Shown here piece after piece: positions 23,778 to 31,158 of a stretch of DNA of 36,577 nucleotides. This DNA is from Bradyrhizobium genosp. SA-3 (lineage in GTDB: Bacteria > Pseudomonadota > Alphaproteobacteria > Rhizobiales > Xanthobacteraceae): positions 1 through 36,577 of the forward strand of contig NZ_PSRT01000083.1 in NCBI RefSeq assembly GCF_004212635.1. Reading direction: 5' to 3'. Below the pieces are notes generated by a model, which did not search any database, had not been told where the DNA came from, and saw only the letters and a list, made by a program, of their open reading frames with translations. Every line of letters begins with the position of its first letter. Position 1 is the first letter of the stretch. Made by a program: the position numbers and the translations under genes.

Positions 23778-24030
23778 GGGACCCGATATGGTCGGTCGGC
23801 CAGAACCTGCGCAGCTCTAAAAAGGGAGCATTTTTGCATAGCAGACATTCCATAATTTTGGAGTTTTGCTCTTGACGCTAGAGGGAGATTAGGGCAGACA
23901 TTAGCTCACGATGCCAGAACATTACATGAACGAACATGCTCGTTCGTTGATCCACTAGCCAGCCACACGACCCGTCCTCCACCCCGCCCGCTGCCTCGCC
24001 GCACGCGGGCTTTTTGCATTTTGGACTCCA
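23778..24030. promoter_or_regulatory. divergent regulatory region with inverted repeat and leader terminator
   Basis: 253 bp between divergent genes. It holds a TTGACG element (23872), a 9-bp direct repeat GCAGACATT at 23841 and 23894, the inverted repeat AACGAAC-atgctc-GTTCGTT (23929-23948) and a terminator hairpin (23986-24015). It could be an operator region, or encode a short RNA ending before the gene at 24031. Confidence 0.45.
23986..24015 (+). terminator. leader terminator ahead of the gene at 24031
   Basis: GCCCGC (23986-23991) and GCGGGC (24005-24010) form a stem followed directly by TTTTT. It ends 15 bp before the next start codon, so it is either an attenuator or the end of a small RNA. 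Confidence 0.65.
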
Positions 24031-24216
24031 ATGAAACCGAAATTCGACACCCATGAACTTGTAACGAGCCCGATGAAGCACGTCACGATGTTGCTGCCGG
24101 CAGTCCTGATCGAACATATCGACCGGGCCGCACAGGCCGACGACCCGTCCGCACCCAATCGCTCAAGCTGGTGCCGGCGCGCTCTGATCGCCGCCCTTCG
24201 ACGTGAGGCGGCGTGA
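24031..24216 (+). CDS. small RHH-like DNA-binding protein
   Basis: 61 aa: a strand-like KHVTMLLPAVLIEHIDRAAQ, then a helix ending in SSWCRRALIAALRREAA, which fits the ribbon-helix-helix plan. It is the first of three co-directional small genes; its stop overlaps the next start (TGATG). Without a strong ribosome site, expression may start from a leaderless or attenuated transcript. Confidence 0.5.
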   Translation: MKPKFDTHELVTSPMKHVTMLLPAVLIEHIDRAAQADDPSAPNRSSWCRRALIAALRREAA

Positions 24217-24617
24217 TGAGCGTCATCTCGGTCCAGGGACAGGCAAACGCCGCCGTCGTCCTCAAGGGACTCCTTCGGGAACACGGCCTGCCCTCACTTA
24301 CTCCGGAAGGCGTTGACGCACTCTCTGCACGGTTCTCGACCGGCCTCGTGCTCGGACACGGCGTCGTCTCGCACGACGGTAAGCCACTGATCGATGAGCT
24401 GCGAGCGCTCTTCGCAAACGCTGAGAGCAAGCGACTCTTCACCCAGCAGGACGACGGGACGAATGATCGACCAGTCGGCAACCTGACCGCGGCCATGATG
24501 GCTGAGGTCGCAGCGAGCCGGAAGCAGGCCCGTATCACCGATGCAGATCTCGCTCGATACAGCGGCGTCACCCGTCAGCACATGGAAGAGCGGCAGCGCG
24601 CTGCCCAACTGAAGTAA
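24216..24617 (+). CDS. hypothetical protein (133 aa)
   Basis: Soluble protein starting at ATG 24216, coupled by TGATG to the preceding gene. The sequence contains VLKGLLREHGLPSLTPEG, and a C-terminal helix-turn-helix-like stretch (ARITDADLARYSGVTRQHMEE), which may bind DNA. No family named. Part of the small operon at 24031-24914. Confidence 0.6.
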   Translation: MSVISVQGQANAAVVLKGLLREHGLPSLTPEGVDALSARFSTGLVLGHGVVSHDGKPLIDELRALFANAESKRLFTQQDDGTNDRPVGNLTAAMMAEVAASRKQARITDADLARYSGVTRQHMEERQRAAQLK

Positions 24618-24629
24618 GGACAGAATAAA

Positions 24630-24914
24630 ATGAGACGACCAGGAATTTACGCTCGCCAGACGGCCGCACGGCTGAAGGGGGAGCAGTATCAAGTCGACGA
24701 CGGTGTCAGGGCCGCCCGTGGCGTGGCCTTGAACTTGTTCAATCTCCGCAGACGAAAGTCTGAGATTGACCAACGAGTCGAAATGGCGCGGGACCGGCTA
24801 GAGTCGGTTGATCTTTACGGGCTCAGGGCCGAACTTGAAGCAGCACTGGCGGAGCAGACCGACATCGACGCGAAGTTGGCCGAGTTGCAAGCGGCAGCGT
24901 CTGCGGCTGCCTAA
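24630..24914 (+). CDS. small coiled-coil protein (94 aa)
   Basis: A basic N-terminus (MRRPGIYARQTAARLKGE) is followed by long amphipathic helices with heptad-like spacing (RRKSEIDQRVEMARDRLESVD, LRAELEAALAEQTDIDAKLAEL), so a dimeric coiled coil is likely. AAGGA precedes the ATG. It follows the previous gene by 12 bp. Function unknown. Confidence 0.6.
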   Translation: MRRPGIYARQTAARLKGEQYQVDDGVRAARGVALNLFNLRRRKSEIDQRVEMARDRLESVDLYGLRAELEAALAEQTDIDAKLAELQAAASAAA

Positions 24915-24978
24915 CATGGCTTGTTCGGCGGTTAGGATTTGTCTCCAGAGACCGCCGTCCACAGGGGAGCGCGACGAC

Positions 24979-25263
24979 ATGAGACAACTCGCCGGACTCG
25001 CGTTCGCGTTGGCCTTCGCTGGCGCGCTCCCCGCCCTTGCATTTGCTACATCGGCTGCTGCTGAGAGCCCGTATGCAACACCCACCCGTGACGGCCGGGA
25101 GCGCATCCAGCGCACAGGCGTTTGTCCTACCGGCTTCGTTGGCCTGGGTGACAAGTGCGAGGCGCTGCACCAGGACACGCCCCGGGCCTACCCGAAGATC
25201 AAGGGCGCGCCCTGCCCGTCCGGCACCTTCTCCAGCGGCGCCTATTGCAAGGCGTTCCGCTGA
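24979..25263 (+). CDS. small secreted Cys-containing protein (94 aa)
   Basis: Signal peptide of about 28 residues (MRQLAGLAFALAFAGALPALA, Ala-rich cleavage region), then a mature part with four Cys (GVCPTG, KCEALH, PCPSG, YCKAF), two CP[ST]G-type repeats (CPTGFVGLGDKC, CPSGTFSSGAYC). The repeated unit suggests a small disulfide-bonded envelope protein. GGGGAG lies upstream. It is convergent with the serine recombinase gene, 4 bp away. Confidence 0.65.
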   Translation: MRQLAGLAFALAFAGALPALAFATSAAAESPYATPTRDGRERIQRTGVCPTGFVGLGDKCEALHQDTPRAYPKIKGAPCPSGTFSSGAYCKAFR

Positions 25264-25267
25264 TCGA

Positions 25268-25822
25268 TCAGGCGGCCTTGAGGACACGCCAGACAGTCGG
25301 CTCCGATACCTCATATTCGCGAGCCAGTTCCGCCATGGTCTCTCCGTTCGCGTAGCGCTCTGCGATCTTGCGGCGCTGGCCTGCATCGAGGGCCTTAGGG
25401 CGGCCGAACGTGGTGCCCTTGGCCTTGGCCCGCTCAATGCCAGCTTCGCACCGCGACCGGATCAGCCCGCGCTCAAACTCCGCGATGCCGCCCATGATCG
25501 TCAGCATCAGCCGGCCGACATCGGTCGTGGTATCGCACCAGGATTCACCCAGCGAGACGAGGCCTGCGCCCTTCTCTTGCAGGGTGTGGAGAATGTTGTG
25601 CAGGTCTCGACTGGAACGGGCGAGCCGGTCGAGTTTGGTCACCACGATCACATCACCGGCTCCGATGGACTTCAAGAGCCGTTCGAACTCGCGGCGGCCG
25701 GTTACGGACTTGCCCGATTGCTTCTCCGCAAAGACCCGCTCGCAACCGGCGGCCTTCAAGGCCTCGACCTGAGACTCGTGGTCTTGGGTATTCGACGAGA
25801 CGCGAGCGTATCCGTATTTCAT
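25268..25822 (-). CDS. serine recombinase (resolvase/invertase family)
   Basis: 184 aa, the length of Tn3 resolvases and Hin/Gin invertases. The N-terminal catalytic domain has the nucleophile Ser9 (YARVSSNTQ), the conserved TKLDRLARSSRD and the IAEFERGLIRSR of the dimer-interface helix. The C-terminal DNA-binding helix-turn-helix is ETMAELAREYEVSEPTVWRVLK. Upstream lies a cluster of GAAAGT motifs and, 0.57 kb away, an inverted copy of the site. It might resolve dimers of the element, invert the adjacent segment, or be a remnant of a transposon; no transposase is present. Confidence 0.92.
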   Translation of the reverse strand: MKYGYARVSSNTQDHESQVEALKAAGCERVFAEKQSGKSVTGRREFERLLKSIGAGDVIVVTKLDRLARSSRDLHNILHTLQEKGAGLVSLGESWCDTTTDVGRLMLTIMGGIAEFERGLIRSRCEAGIERAKAKGTTFGRPKALDAGQRRKIAERYANGETMAELAREYEVSEPTVWRVLKAA

Positions 25823-25836
25823 GGTCTGAAACCTTA

Positions 25837-25922
25837 TTTTTGAAAGTCTGACTTTTGAAAGTCGTAAGGCCTTGGTTTTCAGGGGTCAAGAAAAACTTTC
25901 ACAAGGTACACTTTTTGAAAGT
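25837..25922. promoter_or_regulatory. candidate recombination site with GAAAGT motifs
   Basis: TTTTTGAAAGT at 25837-25847 and 25912-25922, TTTTGAAAGT at 25853-25862 and the inverted AAAAACTTTC at 25891-25900. The cluster lies just upstream of the recombinase gene, the usual place of a res or crossover site that also overlaps its promoter. Confidence 0.55.
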
Positions 25923-26433
25923 ACGGACCCGCTTGGTCCCGACCGCGCGGTGGTCCTGTCCCCTGTCCCTGTGCTGCCGCTCTCCGCGCTGGCCGTGGCA
26001 CAGCGGGGTGTCGAGGTGCCACGGTCACAGATGCACGACGCTCGGTCGAAGGCTCCCGGCCACTGGTGCCTAGTTCAGGCGGCGGAGCTTCCTGATGATC
26101 GCCCGCAAGTCCTCCGCGTACTCTTCGAGAGTCCGCAACACCTCTTCCGAGGGCGGGGGCTCGGTCTTCGGCAGGGCCTTGGTCTGGAGTGGCTGAGGTT
26201 GGCGTCCCATGCTTCAACGTCAGCGATGAACGACCCAGCCACGTTGATCTAACTCAATGAAGCAGGTTGGCAGGGGCAGCGTCACACCTGCACCGTCTTC
26301 ACCCTCCTGCACAGGCAGCGAAGGTTTCCCAGCGCTCGCGAGCGCGGGAGGCGAAGGCGCGACTTTTTGTGCGGCATAGGCGCCCACTTGAGTCAGGCCC
26401 CCACACTTCGGATTTTTCAAAAGACAGACTTTC
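25842..26433. repeat. 19-bp inverted repeat pair flanking a possible invertible segment
   Basis: The reverse complement of 25842-25860 (TTTCAAAAGTCAGACTTTC) matches 26415-26433 at 18 of 19 positions. The pair encloses about 554 bp that hold one 46-residue gene and end close to the promoter side of the tape-measure gene. Confidence 0.6.
26070..26210 (-). CDS. small hypothetical protein (46 aa)
   Basis: A 46-residue protein (MGRQPQPLQTKALPKTEPPPSEEVLRTLEE...) with a Pro-rich start and a charged helical end (YAEDLRAIIRKLRRLN). The coding pattern is convincing and it lies in the possible invertible segment upstream of the recombinase, same strand. The ribosome site is weak. Unknown family. Confidence 0.5.
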   Translation of the reverse strand: MGRQPQPLQTKALPKTEPPPSEEVLRTLEEYAEDLRAIIRKLRRLN

Positions 26434-26549
26434 GACCGTACCCCGTCAAAAAATCTGACGGGCACATTCCAAACCGTTTTTCCAGCGCAATTTTCAAAAG
26501 GGCCGTTTCCCTGCGCTGCCTCACCAATATCAACACCCACAAGGAACAC
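26211..26549. other. non-coding spacer upstream of the tape-measure gene
   Basis: 339 bp with no convincing gene. It contains a perfect 14-bp palindrome GCGCTCGCGAGCGC (26332-26345), the second recombinase-type site (26415-26433) and a hairpin CCCGTCA-aaaaatc-TGACGGG (26442-26462). Confidence 0.5.
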
Positions 26550-29500
26550 ATGTCCGACAACAACCTCGACCTCAGAGCGCGCCTCACCGGAATCGATGAA
26601 CTTTCGCCCGTCCTAAAGCGCGTGCTCGGCAACCTCCAAAAGTTCGAAGACACCGCGAAGCGTGTCAACATCCAGCTGTCCGGTATGGGCCGCTACGGCA
26701 TGTCATCGCTCGACGGTTTCAACCGTGCTGCGAAAGCGGCAACGGACCAGGTGCGAGGTATGGCCAACCTCAGCAGGTCGGCCGCCCGTAGCTATTCGAC
26801 CGACTGGGCCAAGGCGAACGCTCAGCGTCTGAGTGACGCAAGGCGAACCTACTCCAGCCTTGAACGTCTCGAGTCCAACTACCAACGCCAGATCGAACGC
26901 CGCGCTGTCGTGGAACGTCGGACCAGCTCCGGCCGGTCATATGGCGGTGGAGTCGGCCGCCTGCCCGCGCCAAACATCCGCACCATTGCAGCCGGTGCGG
27001 CCATCACGGGAGCTGGTATTGCGTCTGCTATCCGCCGCCGCGCCCAGACTCAGGCTGCTGAAGTAAGAGCGCAGATGTTCGGCGACCTCACCGAGCGAGA
27101 AATGCTGACGCTCCGCAAAGACTTCGCGGACAGGGCCGGCATCAAGTATGGCGTCGGCAGCACCAAGGTCATCGACACGGCGGTTGAAGGGCTGAAGGCC
27201 GGAGTCGCCAAGCAATTCGCTGGCCAGTTCGCTGAGTTGGCTCTGAAGGCGCAGGCCGGGCTCGACGTCAACCCGGAGGTAGTCGGCAAGCTGCTCGGTC
27301 GTCTGTCGACTCAGATGCCGTGGGACACCGGCCGCTTCAGCAAAATCTTGAATGCGGTCGCGGTCGCGAACAACGCCACCGCTGCCGATGGAAACGAGAT
27401 CATCGAGGCCATGCGCCGGAGCCTGTCCGCACTCGCGACAACCCGGATGACGCCAGAGCAATTGGCCGCGATCGACTCCACCGGAATTTCGCTCGGCATC
27501 CAACCGTTCAAGGCCGGAACCTTCGTGTCGTTCCTCACTTCGCAAATCGCTGGCGCGGATTCCGCCAGAGGCCAACAGGCCGGCGACCTGAACGCCGCTG
27601 CGAATGCCCTTGGTTTCGGTGGCCGCAGTGGCATGGCCAAGACCATGCGTGAGCGGCCGATGGAGGCGATCCAACAGATCCTCGACAACCTCGCGAAGAT
27701 GCCGGAGCGACTGCGGACGAAGGTCGCAAAGCAGATCGCCGGACGAGAGTGGATGGATGAACTACTTACAGTTGTATTAGGTCGCGACAAGTTACGGGAC
27801 GTGCTGAAGGATATCGAGAACAAGCCGGGCTTCCTGGATCGAACGGCACTTCAGAAAATCAGATCGATGCAGGGTCGATGGGCCTCGATCAGCGCCGCAC
27901 TTGGCTTGGTCTGGGAGAAGGTCGGCGCCGGACTCGAGACCTGGTTCAATCAGGTTTCCGATAGCATCATCGACTTAGCGGACAGCTTCAACTTCGACTC
28001 GATCAGGGATCACTTCGCTGCGCTGATCGATGGCGCTCGCGAGGGCCTCGGTTTGAAGAACTGGGGGGAGGTGGTCAAATCCGTAGCTGACAATTTCGAT
28101 GCCGGGACCATCGCGAAGTGGCGAGAGTTCGGCAAGGGCTTCGCGGAAGGCATTCGTGAATTTGCCAGTGGGCTCAAGGCCGCCTTTTCAGCGCTCGGGT
28201 TCCTCGCTGGCAAAAATCCGGCCGATGCCAGGGAGATGGGTAATCTGGTCGCGCAACTGACCGGGCTGACTGTGGCTCTGGCGGCTCTCTCGCCCGTGCT
28301 GACCGTCCTAAGTGCCGTTACCATCGGCCTCACCGGGTTCGGCAATGCTCTCGCATACATCGCCGGCCTGCCTGCCGTCGTCGCGCTTTTGAGTGCGTTG
28401 GCCGTGCGTCATCAGAATGATGGCGTTCCCGATGCCAATGTGAAGCGGCCCGGAGAGTCGACGAGCGAATGGCGCGAGCGTCAGAAGGCACACCGGAACG
28501 GGCTCTACCACAAGAGCAGCTACACCGGCTCGACCGACTTCTCAGGCATGCGCCGCACCAGTGACCTGTCAGACGACCTGAACAGGTTCACGGGCAAGGT
28601 CGAGCGCGCCGCGTTCCTCAACAGCGGTCCCGGTGGTTTGCAGTACGCATCTATCGGTGGAGCGAGCGGCGGTCCCGGATCCGGTGGACTTGGCGGGCGC
28701 AGCTACATCAACGGCGTCCCCGCTCTCATGAAGAGCACTCCGGGCGCGGCCCTGCCCGACTTCGGCGTCGGCCGCAGCGGCAGCATCATGAGGACCAGTC
28801 GCGGACGTATTGACGCTATCACGGGCGCCGACAAGGTTCCGTCCATGGGCGGCTCGATTGACACGACGACGGGTCAGGGTCTCAGCGGCAACAGATACCT
28901 TGCCGCTCGCCGCGCCAAGTTCGATGAGGAGATCAAGAACGATCCAACTCTCCGAATGCATCTCGCGGCCATACAGGTCACCGAGGGAGCCAGCGGAGGC
29001 GGAACTATGGAGAGCCTGATGAACCGCGCCGACATGGAGGGCAAGACGCTCCGCCAGATGATCGGCATGGATGCCAACGGCGTTCGACATCTCGGCACCA
29101 AGGGATACCTGAAGGGCAAACCAGACAGCTTCTACGGCCCGATCCGTCGCGGTGAAATCTACGGAGCGATCCGAAGGTTGCAGAACAACCCGAAGGAGTT
29201 CGCGAAGTACGACGCCTTAACCAACCGAGCCCTTGCCGGCAGCCATGTCATCGGCGGCTATACCGACCAGGGCTTGCCTACCGATCCCAACGGGTCTCGG
29301 CGAACCGGCATCCCCGGTTTCAAGATCAGTCCGAAGGACGGAAACGAATTCACAGATTGGGTTGGTCCCGGCGGCAGAAGCAAGTCGATGAATTACCGCC
29401 ATCTCATCGAGCAGGGCATCGCTGGCAGCGGCGACGCGCCGATCGCAAACGTTCCGAGTCCGACCGACGTCATCAAGAACGTGCCGCCTCCGTCAGCCGT

Positions 29501-29666
29501 GAGGCCTGGACCGGGTGCTGGAGACGCGCGCTCTGTCCCGGGCAACGTGGCGATAAACATCCATGGCGGTTCGCACGATCCGGAAGCACTGGCCACGCTG
29601 GTGCAGCGCCGGATCGACGAGAGCATGAACTGGCGCACGCACGACACCGCGTCGGAATACACCTAA
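26550..29666 (+). CDS. phage tail tape-measure-like protein
   Basis: 1038 aa. The N-terminal third has coiled-coil segments (GIDELSPVLKRVLGNLQKFEDTA and Arg-rich helices), then a Gly/Ala hydrophobic segment (IAAGAAITGAGIASAI), as in TP901-type tape measures, which set tail length and pass DNA. Long hydrophobic helices follow (LTVALAALSPVLTVLSAVTIGLTG at about residues 570-595). The last 250 residues hold a region with E-x4-G...ESLMNRA, reminiscent of the SleB/Hydrolase_2 wall hydrolases, so it may also cut peptidoglycan; this is tentative. The start at 26550 (MSDNNLDLRARL) fits the family; the open frame reaches 26367 and crosses the recombinase-type site. No other tail, head or terminase genes are present. 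Confidence 0.75.
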   Translation: MSDNNLDLRARLTGIDELSPVLKRVLGNLQKFEDTAKRVNIQLSGMGRYGMSSLDGFNRAAKAATDQVRGMANLSRSAARSYSTDWAKANAQRLSDARRTYSSLERLESNYQRQIERRAVVERRTSSGRSYGGGVGRLPAPNIRTIAAGAAITGAGIASAIRRRAQTQAAEVRAQMFGDLTEREMLTLRKDFADRAGIKYGVGSTKVIDTAVEGLKAGVAKQFAGQFAELALKAQAGLDVNPEVVGKLLGRLSTQMPWDTGRFSKILNAVAVANNATAADGNEIIEAMRRSLSALATTRMTPEQLAAIDSTGISLGIQPFKAGTFVSFLTSQIAGADSARGQQAGDLNAAANALGFGGRSGMAKTMRERPMEAIQQILDNLAKMPERLRTKVAKQIAGREWMDELLTVVLGRDKLRDVLKDIENKPGFLDRTALQKIRSMQGRWASISAALGLVWEKVGAGLETWFNQVSDSIIDLADSFNFDSIRDHFAALIDGAREGLGLKNWGEVVKSVADNFDAGTIAKWREFGKGFAEGIREFASGLKAAFSALGFLAGKNPADAREMGNLVAQLTGLTVALAALSPVLTVLSAVTIGLTGFGNALAYIAGLPAVVALLSALAVRHQNDGVPDANVKRPGESTSEWRERQKAHRNGLYHKSSYTGSTDFSGMRRTSDLSDDLNRFTGKVERAAFLNSGPGGLQYASIGGASGGPGSGGLGGRSYINGVPALMKSTPGAALPDFGVGRSGSIMRTSRGRIDAITGADKVPSMGGSIDTTTGQGLSGNRYLAARRAKFDEEIKNDPTLRMHLAAIQVTEGASGGGTMESLMNRADMEGKTLRQMIGMDANGVRHLGTKGYLKGKPDSFYGPIRRGEIYGAIRRLQNNPKEFAKYDALTNRALAGSHVIGGYTDQGLPTDPNGSRRTGIPGFKISPKDGNEFTDWVGPGGRSKSMNYRHLIEQGIAGSGDAPIANVPSPTDVIKNVPPPSAVRPGPGAGDARSVPGNVAINIHGGSHDPEALATLVQRRIDESMNWRTHDTASEYT

Positions 29667-29680
29667 CGCCTACACCAACG

Positions 29681-29704
29681 ATCCCGGACCTACGGGTCCG
29701 GGAT
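29681..29704 (+). terminator. strong hairpin with UACG tetraloop after the tape-measure gene
   Basis: ATCCCGGACC pairs perfectly with GGTCCGGGAT around TACG, an exceptionally stable C(UACG)G loop. It lies 14 bp after the stop codon. No U-run follows. Confidence 0.65.
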
Positions 29705-29716
29705 ACTACGGGAAAA

Positions 29717-29865
29717 ATGCAAATCGGGGTCTAACCCATTGATTGCATCGCGTTCTTATACGCGCTTTGATCGAATTCAAGCAAATGCAAATATGCAAAC
29801 AAAAACAATGGCTTGATGACGCGTTCAAAAACGTATCAGGTGCAAGCGGATCAAGTTGCTTGATC
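29717..29865. promoter_or_regulatory. operator-like region upstream of the 29886 operon
   Basis: ATGCAAA occurs at 29717, 29785 and 29793, with the inverted TTGCAT at 29743. A perfect palindrome GATCAAGttgCTTGATC lies at 29849-29865, ending 20 bp before the start codon. The region is AT-rich. It looks like a repressor-controlled promoter. Confidence 0.55.
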
Positions 29866-29885
29866 TCATCACCAAGGGGCTACCA

Positions 29886-30116
29886 ATGCGAATTGCCTAC
29901 CGAAATTACCTAATCGCCACTCACGATGATGGCCGCTACGTCGCGCTCGACCCGAGCGACCCGAACTGCTTCAAGATGTTCTCTGCGGACCTGCGGCGAA
30001 TTTACAATGCGATCGATGGACTGTGGTCGGCGCTCGCCGGCGCGACCGCGTCGCCATGGTCGTGGATGCTCGACCATAACGAGGTTGATCTCGACGCAGT
30101 CGTCGGTGCTCGCTGA
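29886..30116 (+). CDS. small hypothetical protein (76 aa)
   Basis: Soluble protein starting MRIAYRNYLIATHDDGRYVALDP, aromatic and acidic, with a helical end (YNAIDGLWSALAG). AAGGGGC precedes the ATG. Its stop overlaps the next start (TGATG), so the two are co-translated. Family not recognised. Confidence 0.6.
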   Translation: MRIAYRNYLIATHDDGRYVALDPSDPNCFKMFSADLRRIYNAIDGLWSALAGATASPWSWMLDHNEVDLDAVVGAR

Positions 30117-30568
30117 TGCATCCGACGGAACACGAAATCTGGAATCTCCTCCGATTGCTCTCGAAGATCGACGATGGAGAGGCCGCGGCTTTCGCCGACG
30201 CCGCAGCGGAGAACCTACGCCGACTAGTCGGGACCGGCATCTTCGGTTCTCTGGCCGGCCCGCCGCTCGCGCTGATGCAGGTCATCACGAATGATCCCGC
30301 GATGAAAGAGTCCGACCGCATCGTCGCGAAGGTGCTGCTTACCGCGTTCGATCCCGGGTACGGCCACGCCCGCCTCTCGAAGCACCAGATGAGTATTCGG
30401 ACGGGCTTCAGCGTGACCAAGGTCCGGACTGCGCTGAGGCGGCTGGTCGAGGCTGGCTACTTCATCGCGGTCCCACCGAACAAAAAGGAATGGGATGATG
30501 GAGACTTTACGGTCAAACACCAGCCGTGTTTCGACGCGTTAGATTCGGGTCGAGATCCTGTGGCCTGA
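30116..30568 (+). CDS. winged-helix DNA-binding protein (150 aa)
   Basis: An N-terminal helical part is followed by a typical HTH region: VAKVLLTAFDPGYGHARLSKHQMSIRTGFSVTKVRTALRRLVEAGYF, i.e. recognition of fixed-order helices as in replication-like or regulatory wHTH proteins. Translationally coupled to the preceding gene and ended by a terminator. Probably a regulator of the element; target unknown. Confidence 0.65.
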   Translation: MHPTEHEIWNLLRLLSKIDDGEAAAFADAAAENLRRLVGTGIFGSLAGPPLALMQVITNDPAMKESDRIVAKVLLTAFDPGYGHARLSKHQMSIRTGFSVTKVRTALRRLVEAGYFIAVPPNKKEWDDGDFTVKHQPCFDALDSGRDPVA

Positions 30569-30638
30569 CCGGTAGCGAAAGATTTTCGTTGAGGGAGCAG
30601 CCCCCATCGAGAGGAGCTGTTTTTTCCAACTCTCACAA

Positions 30639-30670
30639 CGCCCTCGGCCAAACCAGCCGGGGGCGTTTTT
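30639..30670 (+). terminator. Rho-independent terminator
   Basis: CGCCCTCGGC and GCCGGGGGCG form a 10-bp stem with one G-U pair, followed by TTTTT. It closes the 29886-30568 operon ahead of the integration module. Confidence 0.85.
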
Positions 30671-30741
30671 GCTTCGTCCGCAGACAGCCGCGGAAGAGCG
30701 CCCTCATAACCAGTACCCCATTCCAAGTTGGCTTACGGCAA

Positions 30742-31158
30742 ATGACCACCATAAACTCTGATGTCGGTATCATCACCGCGACCACCCCCCTCCGGCTGGA
30801 CGTAGCCGCGCGGCTCGCTTTTCCCGACGGGTCGATGTCAGTCTCGGCATTGAGGCGACTCGTGGTCTCAGGCAAGATCACCCATGAGTTTTTTGCTGGA
30901 AAATACTTCGTCACGTTGAATGCAATTGAGGAGTTCCGCGCATCATGCCGCGTCGTAGCAAAGGCCCCCGACTTGAGCTTCAAACCGGAGAAGGCCGTAC
31001 CCCAAAATGGATCATCCGAGACGGGGCAAAAAACATCAGCACTCGATGCGATGAACGCGACCGCCAACAGGCTGAGGCGAAGCTTGCAGAGTACATCATC
31101 GCCAAGCACGACCCGGCCAAGGCAATCCGGTCAGGTAGTCCAAATGAGGTCAAGATAG
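30742..31158 (+). CDS. excisionase-like helix-turn-helix protein
   Basis: 138 aa. Residues of the first half follow the excisionase/MerR-like plan: LRLDVAARLAFPDGSMSVSALRRLVVSGKITHEFFAGKYFVT and IEEFRASCRV, in which the wing is a single strand pair. The second half is Ser/Thr/Arg-rich and low in structure. It overlaps the integrase start by 214 bp in another frame, and such overlaps occur in this integrase type. The start at 30742 lacks a strong ribosome site. It should control excision direction with the integrase. Confidence 0.65.
   Translation: MTTINSDVGIITATTPLRLDVAARLAFPDGSMSVSALRRLVVSGKITHEFFAGKYFVTLNAIEEFRASCRVVAKAPDLSFKPEKAVPQNGSSETGQKTSALDAMNATANRLRRSLQSTSSPSTTRPRQSGQVVQMRSR

Noticed and set aside
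24823..25437. 204-residue minus-strand frame overlapping the recombinase gene
   Set aside because: Arg/Ser-rich, antisense to the coiled-coil and secreted genes, and in conflict with the clear recombinase frame.
26220..26549. Minus-strand frame of 109 residues upstream of the small gene at 26070
   Set aside because: It crosses the recombinase-type site and a hairpin, has no ribosome site and an uneven composition; at most its last 50 codons could be real.
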